From assembly GCA_020746995.1 (NCBI GenBank), contig JAGPXD010000003.1, positions 434,001-498,000 of the forward strand: a stretch of DNA of 64,000 nucleotides. Direction: 5' to 3'. The translations under genes were made by a program, and so were the position numbers. Below the pieces are notes generated by a model. That model saw nothing but the letters and a program-made list of their open reading frames with translations. It was not told the origin of the DNA and searched no databases. The DNA is from Plectosphaerella cucumerina (taxonomy: Eukaryota > Ascomycota > Sordariomycetes > Glomerellales > Plectosphaerellaceae). This document shows, piece by piece, positions 10,696 to 21,490 of this stretch; positions within the stretch are counted from its first letter, which is position 1, and each line of letters opens with the position of its first letter.

Positions 10696-11093
10696 GATGT
10701 CGGTGGGCAAGGTCTGATGAACTGAGTATCAGGGTTGGTATGAGATGGTATTTCAATTTGTGTACTTGAAGGTTTCTACGAAGGACTCATCGTTGGCGTT
10801 TGATGTCGCCCGGCTCCGAAGACCATGACGGAGGCGGCCGGTGGTGGTGTCGATAAGCCGGACGTCAGTGCCCAGCTGTTGCCTGCTGCTCCCAGCTGTA
10901 TTGCTCACCCCGGTCGCGGCCCCACTTGAGGTGCGTGCCGTGCGTCGCAAGGCTGCGTTCGCAAACTGGACTGGACCTCGAAAAGTCGTCGCGCCTCAAG
11001 TGTTCATCTGGTGTTGTTTACGCATCAATTCCGTCGTCACCCACCTCTTCCACCCCAGCGCCACGAGACGACGACGTTCCACAGACCGCCACG

Positions 11094-12706
11094 ATGCTTT
11101 GCGGAAGTGAGTTCATCGCCCTACCGCCCCCAATTCGCGTCCGCTGACCAAAGTTTGATGCACAGTTTCCGGCGAAGCGCCGCAGGAGCCCGTGGCCTCG
11201 CGGAAGTCAGGCGCCGTCTTCGAGAAGCGATTGATCGAAAAGTACATCCAGGAGAACGGCACTGAGCCCGGTACCGGCGAGGCGCTGACCGAGGAGGACC
11301 TGCTGCCCCTGGCCCAGTCGCACATCGTCAGGCCTCGGCCTCCCACCCTGACCTCGATACCCGCCCTGCTCGCTACCTTCCAGAACGAATGGGACGCCCT
11401 GGCGCTCGAGACCTACAACCTGAAGGAGCAGCTAGCCCGGACGCGGGAGGAGCTCGCGACCGCCCTCTACCAGCACGATGCTGCCGTACGGGTCATCGCG
11501 CGGTTGAGCAAGGAGCGCGACGAGGCGAGGGATGCCCTCTCCAAGGTCACCGTGACGGCTGGCAACCTGAACGGCGGCGATGAGATGGCCATTGACTCGG
11601 TCGAGACGCTGCCCGAGGATATTGCCGCCAAGGTCAGCGAGAAGCACGCAGAGTATGTCAAATCCCCAGCCCAGACGTGCCGCAGCTGGCATGCTGACAA
11701 TGAGTGTACAGGCTGTCCAAGGGACGCAAGAAGCGCCCGGTCCCCGAAGGCTGGGCCACGGCCGAAGACGTCTCCGCCCTCGAAACCATCGCGTCAACCA
11801 CCCTCCCAGTGCCCCAGCCGACATCCCTCGCCCTCGAGGGCGGCTACGCTGCCATTGCCGGCCCCGAGGGTAATGCTGCCATCTACTCGGTTGAGGCCGA
11901 CAAGCTCGAGCGGCACGTGCCTGTCGGCGCGCCCGTCACGGATACGGTGTGGGCTGGCGGCAAGCTCATCTTCTCGACAACCCAGGGTACCGTCAAGGTG
12001 TTTGAGCGCGGCGACGAAGTTGCGGCCGTGTCCGAGAATTCGGGCGCTGTCACGGCGCTGAGCGTGCACCCTCTGGGTGACCTGGTTGCTTTCGTCGGCC
12101 TGGACAAGAGCATTGTGCTGTTCGACCTGACGTCGCTGAAGCGTGTCAGCCGCACCTACAACGACTCCTGTGAGTGGCACCCTATTACCCAAGACTCCTG
12201 GAATCTCCTGCTAATACACCATAGCCCTCACCTGCTGCGCGTTCCACCCCGACGGTCACATCCTCGCCGTCGGCACCAGCACAGGCGCGCTCAAGCTGTA
12301 CATGACAGCAACGCTGGAGCCCGCCGTGACCTTCTCCCTGGGCGCGCCGATCCAGGCCCTCGCCTTCTCCGAGAACGGCTACTGGGTGGCCGCGACAGCC
12401 AAGGGCCAGAGCTCCGTGACCGTCTTCGACCTGCGCAAGGAGGGCGACGCGGCTGTGGCAAAGGTTCTCGAGACGGGCGGCGCCGTGTCGGGCCTGAGCT
12501 GGGACTACACGGGCCAGTTCCTCGCGACGGCGGGCGGCAGCGGCGTCACGGTGCAGCAGTTTACGAAGAGCAGCAAGTCGTGGTCGGAGCCGTTCCGCAG
12601 CTCTGTTGGTGCTGTTGCTGTTCGGTGGGGAGAGGAGGCAAAGCAGCTCGTCTCGGTTAATGCCGAGGGCGTGGTCTCTGTGTTTGGGGCCAAGCAGGAG
12701 GCGTGA
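11094..12706 (+). CDS. PRP19: Pre-mRNA-processing factor 19, U-box E3 ubiquitin ligase
   Basis: Core of the Prp19 (NineTeen) complex needed for spliceosome activation, nuclear. Exons 11094-11106, 11166-11652, 11712-12169 and 12225-12706 give 479 aa. Exon 1 is only 13 bases and encodes MLCG. It joins to ISGEAPQEPVASRKSG to restore the invariant Prp19 N-terminus. The U-box follows (FEKRLIEKYI ... PPTLTSIPALL), then the tetramerisation coiled coil (residues about 75-140, LKEQLARTREELATALYQHD), then the linker SKGRKKRPVPEGWA and a C-terminal WD40 propeller (VTALSVHPLGDLVAFVG; CAFHPDGHILAVGTSTG; SGLSWDYTGQFLATAGG). The splice sites are canonical, and intron 1 carries GCTGACC before its acceptor. 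Confidence 0.95.
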
Positions 12707-13718
12707 GAGCTGAGAAACGGGCGTTTTGTTGTTTCGAGGCTATGTACATGTATGAGAAAGGGCTCTAGATGGGCTGTGGAATCGGACTGCACTGGTGTTC
12801 TCAGGAGGTTCTCTTTCATCGACCTTGATGAGACATTGTGTTGGCTGACTTGGACCAGAGACTTAATAGTGATCGAGTGGCTTTGATACGCTGTATCATT
12901 GCCTTTCTGCCGGTGAGACATCTGCCATCGATTCATTTGGTTTCTCTGCTGACTCTGCCACTCCTGCTTTCAATAGCTGATACAGTGCGAGACATCTCAG
13001 CCATTCGCACGGTGACCGAATCGGTAGGCAGTCACGTCACACCTCATCTGTAGGGGCGGCTTCGAGTGCATTACGTAACCTGCCTTGGGACTTCCGTAGT
13101 GAATCCCGTGGGCGCTCGGCTTCCATCAATTGCATCCCAAGGCCCGCCGCTGCTCCTTTACCCGATTTACAAATCACAACAACAGCCACCTCCCTCCGCC
13201 AAACACCTGAAGCCCTCCTACGGCTGTTGGAGACCTGCGACGCCTCCCGCAGCACCGGCTCGGGTTCCGGACCTTCCTTCATCTTCCATCTCCAGCGAAG
13301 AACTTCGCTCGCCCTGCCGACCGTTCTGCTATTTGCGCATCCATTCCGAGGGTCAGCTTCGACGACGAGTGCACTTGCCCCGGTGGCCCCGCCGAACCAC
13401 GACGACGTCCCTTGCCCCCCACCACCACTTTCGCATATCGTCCTCGAAACTACACCTTGACGCTTCGCCCATGCCAGCTCTGACCAGATCACAAACCAAA
13501 GTGACTGGCCCGGTAGCGTATCCGAGCCGTTGGTACGTTTCTCGACCCTTCCCTCGGCCTCGTGGCCCCACCGCCCCCGGCAGCCGCCACCCGGAGCCTG
13601 AAATATCCCTGCCGGAATCCCCACGAACAAGGCGCCAGGGTCTTTTCTCAGGCATCTACTGACCTCTGAGCCTTTTCTAGACCCGACGTCCCTCCCTCAT
13701 CCTACCAAGCTGGAAGCT
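12707..13718. other. Intergenic and probable 5' leader of the RING gene
   Basis: About 1 kb between the PRP19 stop and the ATG at 13719. The right half is C/T-rich and continuous with the leader of the next gene. Open frames on both strands (about 200 codons at 13066-13662 and 13037-13630) are mirror images of each other and have no domain. I see no gene. Confidence 0.5.
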
Positions 13719-16146
13719 ATGAGCCTCCAACCTCGCTCGTCCACCGAGCGGCTCACGCCCGAGTATCGACCGCCCGACCGCGATCCCTCCCCCCTCGACT
13801 TTCCCCTCGACGACGTACTGCCCTACGACTACGAGAGCGATTCCTTCACGGCCATTTCGGGAAGCGAAGAGGGCGAAGAGGACGAAGAAGGATTTGGCGA
13901 CAGCCCCGCTAGCTTTCTTTCCGATACACCAGACTTCGACATTGTGGCAGCCGTGGACCGTTCCATCGCCGACGCGGAGCTCAACCTGCTCTTAATCCAA
14001 GGAGAGCACCGCATGCAGATGCAGAACCGCAGAGACGACATGGAAGCCCAACATCGGGAGGCCATGCTTCTCTGTCGCCGGGTCGCCGATCTGGAGCATC
14101 GGCTCGAGGTTCTCTCCGTGCAGGTCAGGCAGCTGAACCAGGATGAAGCGCCCGAGAGAGGCATCAGAGACAGCGGAGGACCGAGCTCCTTCAGCGCGGC
14201 CGCGCAGTCAAACATACAGCCACTTGTCGTTGGTGGCGAACAAATCGCACCTCCCACAAGCGAACAGGAAATTGCGGCTCTTGCCCGCGACCATGATCTT
14301 GCGAAAACCCTGAAGCGGCGCTTTGAGGGAATCGACGGCCGGATCGGCCAAGTCGACAAGGGTCTCACCGCGAACGATGACGGACCCCCTTACATCTTCA
14401 ACGCTGTCGACCGCCGCCATTTGACCGACCGCAACGTCTGCCAGGCCGTCGACCAAATGCTTGATGGACGAACCTTCGATCAGCTCTTCGAGGGCGAAGC
14501 CGAATCAGAGAGGGGCTTTGGCTTTGACGACCATCCTACCCTCCAGGAAATCACTACCGACATGTTTCTGCGTGTCGCCGAGGTTGTAAAGCTGGAGAAC
14601 GGACTGGAGCGTGAGATCTTCAGCAGGCTCCGTGCCGCGGAGGTGCGTCTTCAAAGTCTTAACGACGAAGCTCTCGCGGCCCCCCTGCGCCACAAGATCA
14701 ACTGGCTGCATCAGCAGAAGGAAAACCTTCGTCGCTTGCAGCGGGAGGCGCGCATCAACCCAGATCTCAACCCGAACCCAACGCGCGATCCTTTCTGGCC
14801 CCCGTTCGCATACCCGGCCGGCCGCCCTACTGTCCAGGCGCCGGTGACCTTCCGCACCCGCGAGCAGTTCCTGCCGATGCTACGGGTTTGGGCCGACCGC
14901 AACGACGTTTCGCCTCTGGACCGAGATCCCGCAGTCAGTCTTGTCCACGCACGCTACCGCCTCTGGCAGACGCGCCGGGCTGCCGACATCCTCGCGGGAG
15001 TCGCAGTGCCGCCGCTTCGTCCAATCTGGCGCGAGGGTGATGAGGAGAGCGATTACGAAGATCCTTTCCAGTCCTCTTCGCCGGTTTTCGAAGCAGCGCC
15101 CCCAGTCCAACGCCGCAGCACCAGGAACGCACGAGACCAGTTGGTCAATGTGGAGATCGCTCGTCCAAGAGATGGCCCAAGGGAGAGGAGAGCGCCGCCT
15201 ACGCTCCCCACCAACGTCATTGACCTCGTTGACCTCACCGATGAGCCCGACAGCCCTGTTATTGTCACGGGCGCTCGGCCTATTCGACACCCTTCCCGAA
15301 ACCTGCGAAGGCACGACTTTCAGGTCAACCCGCCACCCCTGATCAGGAGCGACAGCAGCCTTCTTGGTGGAAACAGAGGCAGACCCAACGGCCCTCAAGA
15401 GGTCATTGACCTGACGGAGGATGATCCCGAGCCGCAGCGACGAGGAGGCGGATACCAGGGCTGGCGTGCGCGTGCCGACCTCCATGCCAATGCACGTGCC
15501 AGGGCGCGCGAGGCTAACCAGCATCGACACCTGAACTTCGACCTCTTGAGTGGCCCTAGCCATGCCAACAACCTCGAGTCTCTCCGTCGGTCGTTCGCCG
15601 CACAGAGGACCAACCTCCTGGGGCTTCTCAACCCCTTCTTGGCGGCCAGCCGGGCTGGAGCGTTCGACCCCATCGGCCCCGTCAACCTCCACTACGAGTT
15701 CCACGCCTTCAACGGCCGCCGCGATGCCTCGCCAAAGCCTGCTGCCGAGGTGCCCCAGCCTGCGCGTCCTGGCTTCACCAGGGACACTGACCCCGAGACG
15801 GCCTTTGTCTGCCCCGGCTGTAACGAGGAACTGGCTTATGATCCCGACGAGGCGCCTGCAACAGGCCCGACACGCTCCAAGGCGAAACGGTCGCGAAGCG
15901 AGCACCATTTCTGGGCCTTGAAGAGCTGCGGACATGTGAGTTTCTTCGCTGCTGCCTTGATGATTCATGTTTGCTGATGCGATTTAGGTCTATTGCTCGG
16001 ACTGCTTCGAGAACCGCAAGCCCGTTGCGAAGAGGGCCAGGATCTTCCCTGCTGCTGAAGGTGGCAGCACGGCTCCCACGTGCTGTGTTGACGACTGCAA
16101 CACCCTGGTCCTCGCCAAGGCGAACTGGGTCGGCATCTACATGTAG
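13719..16146 (+). CDS. RING-type zinc-finger protein with two SUMO-interaction motifs
   Basis: Exons 13719-15935 and 15988-16146, 791 aa. Layout: acidic disordered N-terminus, coiled coil (about residues 85-140, LIQGEHRMQMQNRRDDMEAQ), a long helical middle, then two hydrophobic-acidic SIMs, VIDLVDLTDE (about 500-509) and VIDLTEDD (about 562-569). The C-terminal zinc finger has C698-x2-C701, then C737-G-H739-x2-C742-x2-C745, then C771/C772 and C776. The intron lies exactly between CGH and VYC, so an unspliced reading loses the second half of the finger. SIMs plus a terminal RING are the hallmark of SUMO-targeted ubiquitin ligases (Slx8/Rfp/RNF4 type), so a nuclear STUbL role is my inference. 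The finger spacing is not textbook C3HC4. Confidence 0.8.
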
Positions 16147-16622
16147 ACCCGCCGGGAAGCAGATCGACAGAGACATTTGCTGGATGCGCTGAGGACGGCG
16201 CGACATGAGGCCTTGGCACGACAGGCCATCATTTGGACGGACATTGGTAGGATTGCTACTTTGTGCATAGCGTGCGGCGTCGGGTTTGTACAGTCGGACG
16301 GACACTTTGTATGAGTTGATCGAATGCGTCTTGAGGGCAGGCAGGTTATACAGTTGTGCCTCCTCGTGTATACAGGGGCACGTGTACATTGGCTGTCATT
16401 GAGGCATATATTAGGCATTACTCTGTCATTTCTACGTGTAATTGTGATGATGTTCTAATGGCCTGGGGCCTTTGCCTTGTGGCGGGTATGTATGTGTGCA
16501 GCCGACTGAACTCCTTGCCATGCTTATCCTGAAGAAACGAAAGGAAACCGAAACCATGCAAAAAGTCATCCCGTCATCTATGCTATGCCAATCCGAGTCC
16601 AAATCAAATGCTGAGTACTTTA
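16147..16622. other. Convergent 3' flanks, no gene
   Basis: 476 bp between two converging stop codons. AT-rich compared with its surroundings, as is typical of fungal 3' untranslated and polyadenylation regions. No open frame of interest. Confidence 0.5.
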
Positions 16623-18287
16623 TCATAGGTCGTCGCTCCAATCTGCCGATGCGAGCGTGCGGATGTCCGAGGACGAGAGGCCGGCCATGGCGTGGCAGTG
16701 GTGTTGTGTTTGAGGGGTTTGAGCCAGTGGTGGTTTTGGACTCGGTCCCTTGCCGAGACTCAGGTCATCGTCCCAGTCTTCGGATTGCAGAGCTGAGAGG
16801 TCCTCGTCTGTGAGGTTTGCTGGGCGCGTGGGTGGTGCTTTGCCAGCGGGGGCGGGCTTGGTGGGGGTGTTAATGCTTGGATTTGAAGTCCGGAATGCCG
16901 GGTTATGAATCGGCGCGAGGTGAGAACGATGAAACTGCGGAGAGCGGGGTTTTCGCGTAGTTGTGTGGAGAGCGGTAGGGGGGTGTCGGGGAGGGCCCAT
17001 GGTGGGTTGTTGGGGAATTGGAATGACCGAGTTCCAGGTTCGGGGTCGAGGGCCCGGGTTGCTGGGTCTCGGTGTTTCGATTTCTGTGATATCTGCCTCG
17101 GAGAGAGAGCAGTCCTGTGTCGATAGGAATGGCAGAAAGGTCATCAAATCGGGTTCGGCTTCCGGAACCGTTCTGTCTCGGTCTTGGGCCTCATCCCGGA
17201 CCCCGGATGTAGCAGTCTTGGTGTCCTCGACCGCCTGGTCAATAGCCGGGGTGTTATCGGGACCTTGAAGCTCTTCGTCAAGTTGTGCTGCTGAAGCCAG
17301 GGCGTCCTCGAAGTCATCGAGAGAGAAGGAGATGGTGAGGCTCATGTTGCGAGCGGTGTAGCTGGCACGAGGGGAGGAGACGGGTGTCGGGGAAGCGCTG
17401 GCGGTGCGCGACTCATTTTCCTGTTCTCTCTCGAGCTCATGATCCTGCTCCTGCTCGGGCTCTGGTTGTTGTTGCCCCGATCGTGGAGGGTGAGACTCTG
17501 TCCCTTGGCCAGACGACACTTCGGGTGGTGCGAGATTGTCGGGGGAGAGGGGCGGGACAATGTCTGTCTGCTCCTCAGGCCCGGCACTTGCCTCCGGTTG
17601 AACATCCTCATGGTCGAGGTCTGTCGCTTGTCCAGATGGCACTCCGGGCAGCGCTAGATCGACGAGAGACAGTGGCGGGATATCATCCGTCTCCTCTTCG
17701 GGATTGGTGATTTCCGCCGGCGGAGCCTCGTCAAGCTCTCTGATGGCCTGTTCTGCAGGGGCTTCTTCTGGGACCGGGCAGTCTGTTGTGTCATTGACAT
17801 CGCTCAGTCTCCGCCGCTTCGTCGAGCTGGCAGCAGACGATGCCGGAGAATCAGATTCCTCGCGGATGACCGGTAGCTTCGTGTCCGGCTCGTCGACCAT
17901 GGCGCGCTTCTTCGCGGTGGCGTTGCCCCGCATAAACCCAAGGATTGAGGCTTGAGACGGTCGCGGAGGTTTCAACGGCTTCCCGGCCTTCCTCTTGGCT
18001 GCGTTTTCAGCCTCTTCTTTCATTTTCGCCCTATCGCGGGCCTGCTTGCCACGAAGCTGGTTTCTCTCTCGTTCCTGGGCCTTCTTCTCCTCTTCATCGC
18101 GCCTCTTTATGTCGCGTTTGATCTCGGCCTGGAGGCGCCGCTCTTCACTCCAACGTTGTTCTTTGGTCAACTTCGGCCCCCGCGATCGCTCCTGGTGTGC
18201 TTTTCGAGCTTGTTTTGATGTCATGGGCCGAGAACCGGCGTCTGCAGTGATTGTTGGCAAGACGCGCTGGCCCTTCTCGAGAGGCAT
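16623..18287 (-). CDS. Coiled-coil protein with PCNA-box-like motif, 554 aa
   Basis: Intronless. The ATG at 18287 (MPLEKGQRVL) is preferred to the open extension up to 18554, which is low-quality leader. Residues 25-105 are a highly charged single helix (KQARKAHQERSRG ... EEKKAQERERNQLRGKQARD) that looks like a basic nuclear coiled coil. Residues 112-119 read QASILGFM, close to the PIP-box pattern Q-x-x-h-x-x-a-a, followed by basic residues as in many PCNA partners. The middle is disordered and Pro/Glu-rich. The C-terminus carries an 18-residue motif twice (about 492-509 and 537-554) ending DWDDDL and DWSDDL. I do not know a named orthologue. A role at replication or repair sites is inferred from the PIP-like box alone. 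The gene shares a 426-bp divergent promoter with RRB1. Confidence 0.72.
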   Translation of the reverse strand: MPLEKGQRVLPTITADAGSRPMTSKQARKAHQERSRGPKLTKEQRWSEERRLQAEIKRDIKRRDEEEKKAQERERNQLRGKQARDRAKMKEEAENAAKRKAGKPLKPPRPSQASILGFMRGNATAKKRAMVDEPDTKLPVIREESDSPASSAASSTKRRRLSDVNDTTDCPVPEEAPAEQAIRELDEAPPAEITNPEEETDDIPPLSLVDLALPGVPSGQATDLDHEDVQPEASAGPEEQTDIVPPLSPDNLAPPEVSSGQGTESHPPRSGQQQPEPEQEQDHELEREQENESRTASASPTPVSSPRASYTARNMSLTISFSLDDFEDALASAAQLDEELQGPDNTPAIDQAVEDTKTATSGVRDEAQDRDRTVPEAEPDLMTFLPFLSTQDCSLSEADITEIETPRPSNPGPRPRTWNSVIPIPQQPTMGPPRHPPTALHTTTRKPRSPQFHRSHLAPIHNPAFRTSNPSINTPTKPAPAGKAPPTRPANLTDEDLSALQSEDWDDDLSLGKGPSPKPPLAQTPQTQHHCHAMAGLSSSDIRTLASADWSDDL

Positions 18288-18713
18288 GGTGGCGGGTGGT
18301 GGCGGGACATTCCAAGGGATCGGTTTGGGAAGCAAACAGTTTGAAGCTGTGGGATGGGCCCGAGTATCCAAGGAGCGTCCAAAATGCAGAAAAGAGTCCG
18401 CAGCGAGAGCAATATGCCGGGTGCGAGGGTGGGAATGACAGCGCGGGTGGTATAACGAAGGCGTTGTTGTCGAGCGTGAGTGAGCAAGTGGGCCGTCGCG
18501 TTGGACACACCAAGTCATGTGAGACACAGTGCACCAGCGAACTCGCACAGCCACCCGTCAGCCACGTATTCTTCCCCCACCAAGCCACACTATGAGGGGT
18601 CGAGGTGGGGTGCACTGAGCAGTGACAGAGGAAAGAAAAAAACATTTTGGCGGCCGAAGTGCTGCAAGCTCCCCGCCACTTACATCCCACCAAACACCAA
18701 ATTCCGAACCACC
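18288..18713. promoter_or_regulatory. Divergent promoter, PIP-box protein / RRB1
   Basis: 426 bp separate two divergent ATGs, so both genes must start from this interval. I see no TATA box. C/A-rich leader sequence (CATCCCACCAAACACCAAATTCC) precedes the RRB1 ATG. Shared control of a ribosome-assembly gene and a putative replication factor would be consistent with growth-linked expression, but that is inference. Confidence 0.5.
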
Positions 18714-20250
18714 ATGTCGAAGCGCAACGCCGACAGCGAGATGGGCGAAGGCCCCCTCAAGGCCGGAGAGCGGCCCGAGAAGATGGATGTCGATATGAAC
18801 GAAATGGGCGAGTTTGAGGACGAGTTCGAGGACGAGTTCGAGAGCGACAACGACGAGATCCTCGAGGCTGGTGTCGACGGACGGCCCGATGCCGAGCGGG
18901 AAGCCGAGGAGAAGGCTGGTGAGTTGACTTTGCCAATTGAAGCGCATTGATCTGGCACCCGCTAACGCCGCAAATCCAGCCGGCGCAATGGAGGTCGACC
19001 AAGGCACATTCATCGTGGGCCGCAGCAAGCTCGAGCCTGGCCAGACGCTGGCGCCCGACCTGAGCACGTACAACATGCTGCACAACCTGAGCACGCCTTG
19101 GCCGTGTCTCTCCTTCGATATCCTTCGCGACAGCCTCGGCGACAACCGCAAGGTGTACCCCGCGACCATGTACACGGTGGCGGGCACGCAGGCCGACAGC
19201 AACAAGCCCGACGACAACCAGCTGATGGTGATGAAGTTCAGCGGTCTCAGCAAGATGGAGAAGAGCGGCAACGAGTCTTCAGACGACGAGGACTCCGATG
19301 ACGATGAGGACTCGGACCCGATCCTCGAGTCCAAGTCGATCCCCCTCAACTCGACGAGCAACCGGACACGGGCGCACCAGATCCCGTCTCAGGACGCCAA
19401 CCGCCCCCCGACGACTCTGACGGCGACCATGACCGAGTCGGGAAGCGTCTTCATCCACGACATCACGCCGCACCTGGCGTCGTTCGACAACCCCGGCACC
19501 CAGATCACGGCGCAGCAGAACAAGCCCGTTTCGACGATCCGGGCGCACAAGTCCGAGGGCTACGCGGTCGACTGGTCACCCATGGTCCCCGGCGGAAAGC
19601 TGCTGACGGGCGATAACGACGGCCAGATCTTCGTGACGACACGAACCGACGGCGGCGGCTTCGTGACGGACACACGGGCCTTCCAGGGCCACACCGGCAG
19701 TGTGGAGGAGATCCAGTGGAGCCCGTCGGAGCAGTCCGTCTTCGCGTCGGCATCGAGCGACGGCACGATCCGCATCTGGGACGTGCGCAGCAAGAGCCGG
19801 CAGGCGGCCCTGACGATGAAGGTGAGCAACTACGACGTCAACGTCATGTCGTGGTCGCGGCAGACGACGCACCTCCTGGCCTCTGGCGCCGACGACGGCG
19901 TCTTCGGCGTCTGGGACCTGCGGCAGTGGAAGGCCTCGTCGGACCGGCCGTCGCCCATCGCCAGCTTCGACTACCACAAGGAGCAGGTGACGAGCATCGA
20001 GTGGCACCCGACCGACGACAGCATCCTGGCCGTGGCGGCGGGCGACAGCACCGTGACGCTGTGGGACCTGGCCGTCGAGCTGGACGACGAGGAGAGCAAG
20101 GACACGGGCGGCGTCAAGGACGTGCCGCCTCAGCTTCTGTTCGTGCACTACCACGCCAACGCCAAGGAGCTGCACTGGCACCCGCAGATCCCGGGCGCCC
20201 TGGTGGCGACGGGCGATGAGTTTAGCGTGTTCAGGACGATCAGCGTGTAG
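18714..20250 (+). CDS. RRB1: Ribosome assembly WD40 protein Rrb1 (GRWD1 family)
   Basis: Chaperone of ribosomal protein L3 in 60S subunit assembly, nucleus/nucleolus. Exons 18714-18918 and 18980-20250, 491 aa. The acidic N-terminus has a tandem FEDEFEDEFESD from a 12-bp repeat. The GRWD signature follows (LAPDLSTYNMLHNLSTPWPC, LSFDILRD), then an acidic loop (ESSDDEDSDDDEDSDP) and a C-terminal propeller with clear repeats (HKSEGYAVDWSP; HTGSVEEIQWSPSE .. FASASSDGTIRIWD; YDVNVMSWSRQ .. LASGADDGVFGVWD; EQVTSIEWHPTDDSILAVAAGDSTVTLWD; KELHWHPQIPG). The intron is 61 bp with GCTAAC before CAG. Confidence 0.94.
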
Positions 20251-20412
20251 GGACAGGCATGGGACTGGAATGATAAAAGTAAGGGGCGTAATAGACGACG
20301 GGGGGTATATTCCTCTAAAGATGATGAAACGATGAACGTAAAACTCCCAACTCCGGGTTCCTTCCCATGTGAGACTTTGAAGAATGATTTTGATGATTTG
20401 GTGTCCCTGTGC

Positions 20413-20898
20413 TCAGTTGAGAGACATCTTCCAGTCGGACCTCTTCCCGGCAGTGCCCATGGCATAGCCTCCAGAAACAGTGGTGCCGTCATCAGCGACG
20501 GGGACGTTGGCCTCAGCGGCCTTCTGCGCGGCCGCGTTCTCTTTTTGCTGAGCATCCTTCGCGAGGTCGCCGAGCTCCTTGGCGATGCGGCCGAGGGCTT
20601 GAGGATCGGCGCCGCGGACCATCGGGCTCGGGGTATAAGGAGCGCCGTTCTGGAAGAAGAGGAAGGTGGGCATGGCAGAGATGCTGTACTGGCGGGCGAT
20701 GTCGGGCTGCTCGTCGACGTTGACCTTGACGAAGGCGAGGTGGCCGGGGACGCTGTTGGCTAGGGCATGCTTTTCGAATAGGGGGCGGACGGCGTGGCAG
20801 GGGCCGCACCAGTCGGCATAGAAGTCGACGACGAGAAAGGATGTCCCCTTGAGGAGGGTTGTGAGGTGGAGGGGGCTGGTGATGGAAGTGACGGACAT
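20413..20898 (-). CDS. Thioredoxin-like protein with C-terminal extension, 161 aa
   Basis: Disulfide reductase fold with an intact active site FYADWCGPCHAVRP (residues about 27-40), the cis-Pro motif SAMPTFLFFQNG and the helix KHALANSV in between. A thioredoxin core is about 105 residues. This one continues for about 55 more (an Ala/Gln/Lys-rich helix, KDAQQKENAAAQKAAEAN, then a Gly-rich tail ending WKMSLN). No signal or mitochondrial presequence is evident, so it is probably cytosolic. The extension could bind partners or be disordered. The gene is intronless and its stop is 162 bp from the RRB1 stop (convergent). Confidence 0.9.
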   Translation of the reverse strand: MSVTSITSPLHLTTLLKGTSFLVVDFYADWCGPCHAVRPLFEKHALANSVPGHLAFVKVNVDEQPDIARQYSISAMPTFLFFQNGAPYTPSPMVRGADPQALGRIAKELGDLAKDAQQKENAAAQKAAEANVPVADDGTTVSGGYAMGTAGKRSDWKMSLN

Positions 20899-21490
20899 GG
20901 TGGCGGTTGGGTGTTGCCGATGTTGTGTGATTTGTAGTGACTTTTTTTCTGGTGTTTCTTCTTGTGGAGGTTTTGGAGCTTCCTGGGGAACTGATGAGTA
21001 TCTTATACCACGAGTCGAAATCGGGCTAGTTTGAGGCCGGCTTACTGTGAGAGCTTGAGAGGAAGGCGGGTGAGTCAGGCTGGCGGTCGAGGGGATTTTG
21101 ATGTCAAAGTCCTTTGTCAGCCCGCGATGGTGTAATTCGGGGGAATAAGTTATCTGAGTATCTGCGGCAGCAGGAGAAGACGCCGGCGGCTGTTAGAGGT
21201 CTAGCGGCTGGGGCTGGCAGTTCTAGCAGATTCTCGGCGGTCCATCCGCGGGAAGGAAGCAACTGGAGAGTGAGATGAGATTACTCATCCGCTTCCTGCC
21301 ATTCATCAGCTTGTCAGACTGGCAGGAAGCCAAGAAGCAACCCCTTTCTTTGTTTGGACCTCCTCTGCTTTACCAGAACGGCAGTTTCTCCAACCGCTTG
21401 TCTGTTTTCGCAAACGACGCCATCGTCAAACCGTTTTCATCACATCCCAAACGCCCCTCTTTCCCACAATCATTGCCATTGGTTTGCTAC
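20899..21490. other. Intergenic, promoter of the thioredoxin gene
   Basis: 592 bp between the thioredoxin start and the next gene's stop, both on the minus strand. No coding signal. A pyrimidine/TTTTTTTCT stretch at about 20940 lies just upstream of the thioredoxin ATG on its own strand as an A/G-rich leader. Confidence 0.4.

Noticed and set aside
14880..15968. 362-codon minus-strand open frame
   Set aside because: Antisense to the RING/SIM protein, which carries the recognisable domains.
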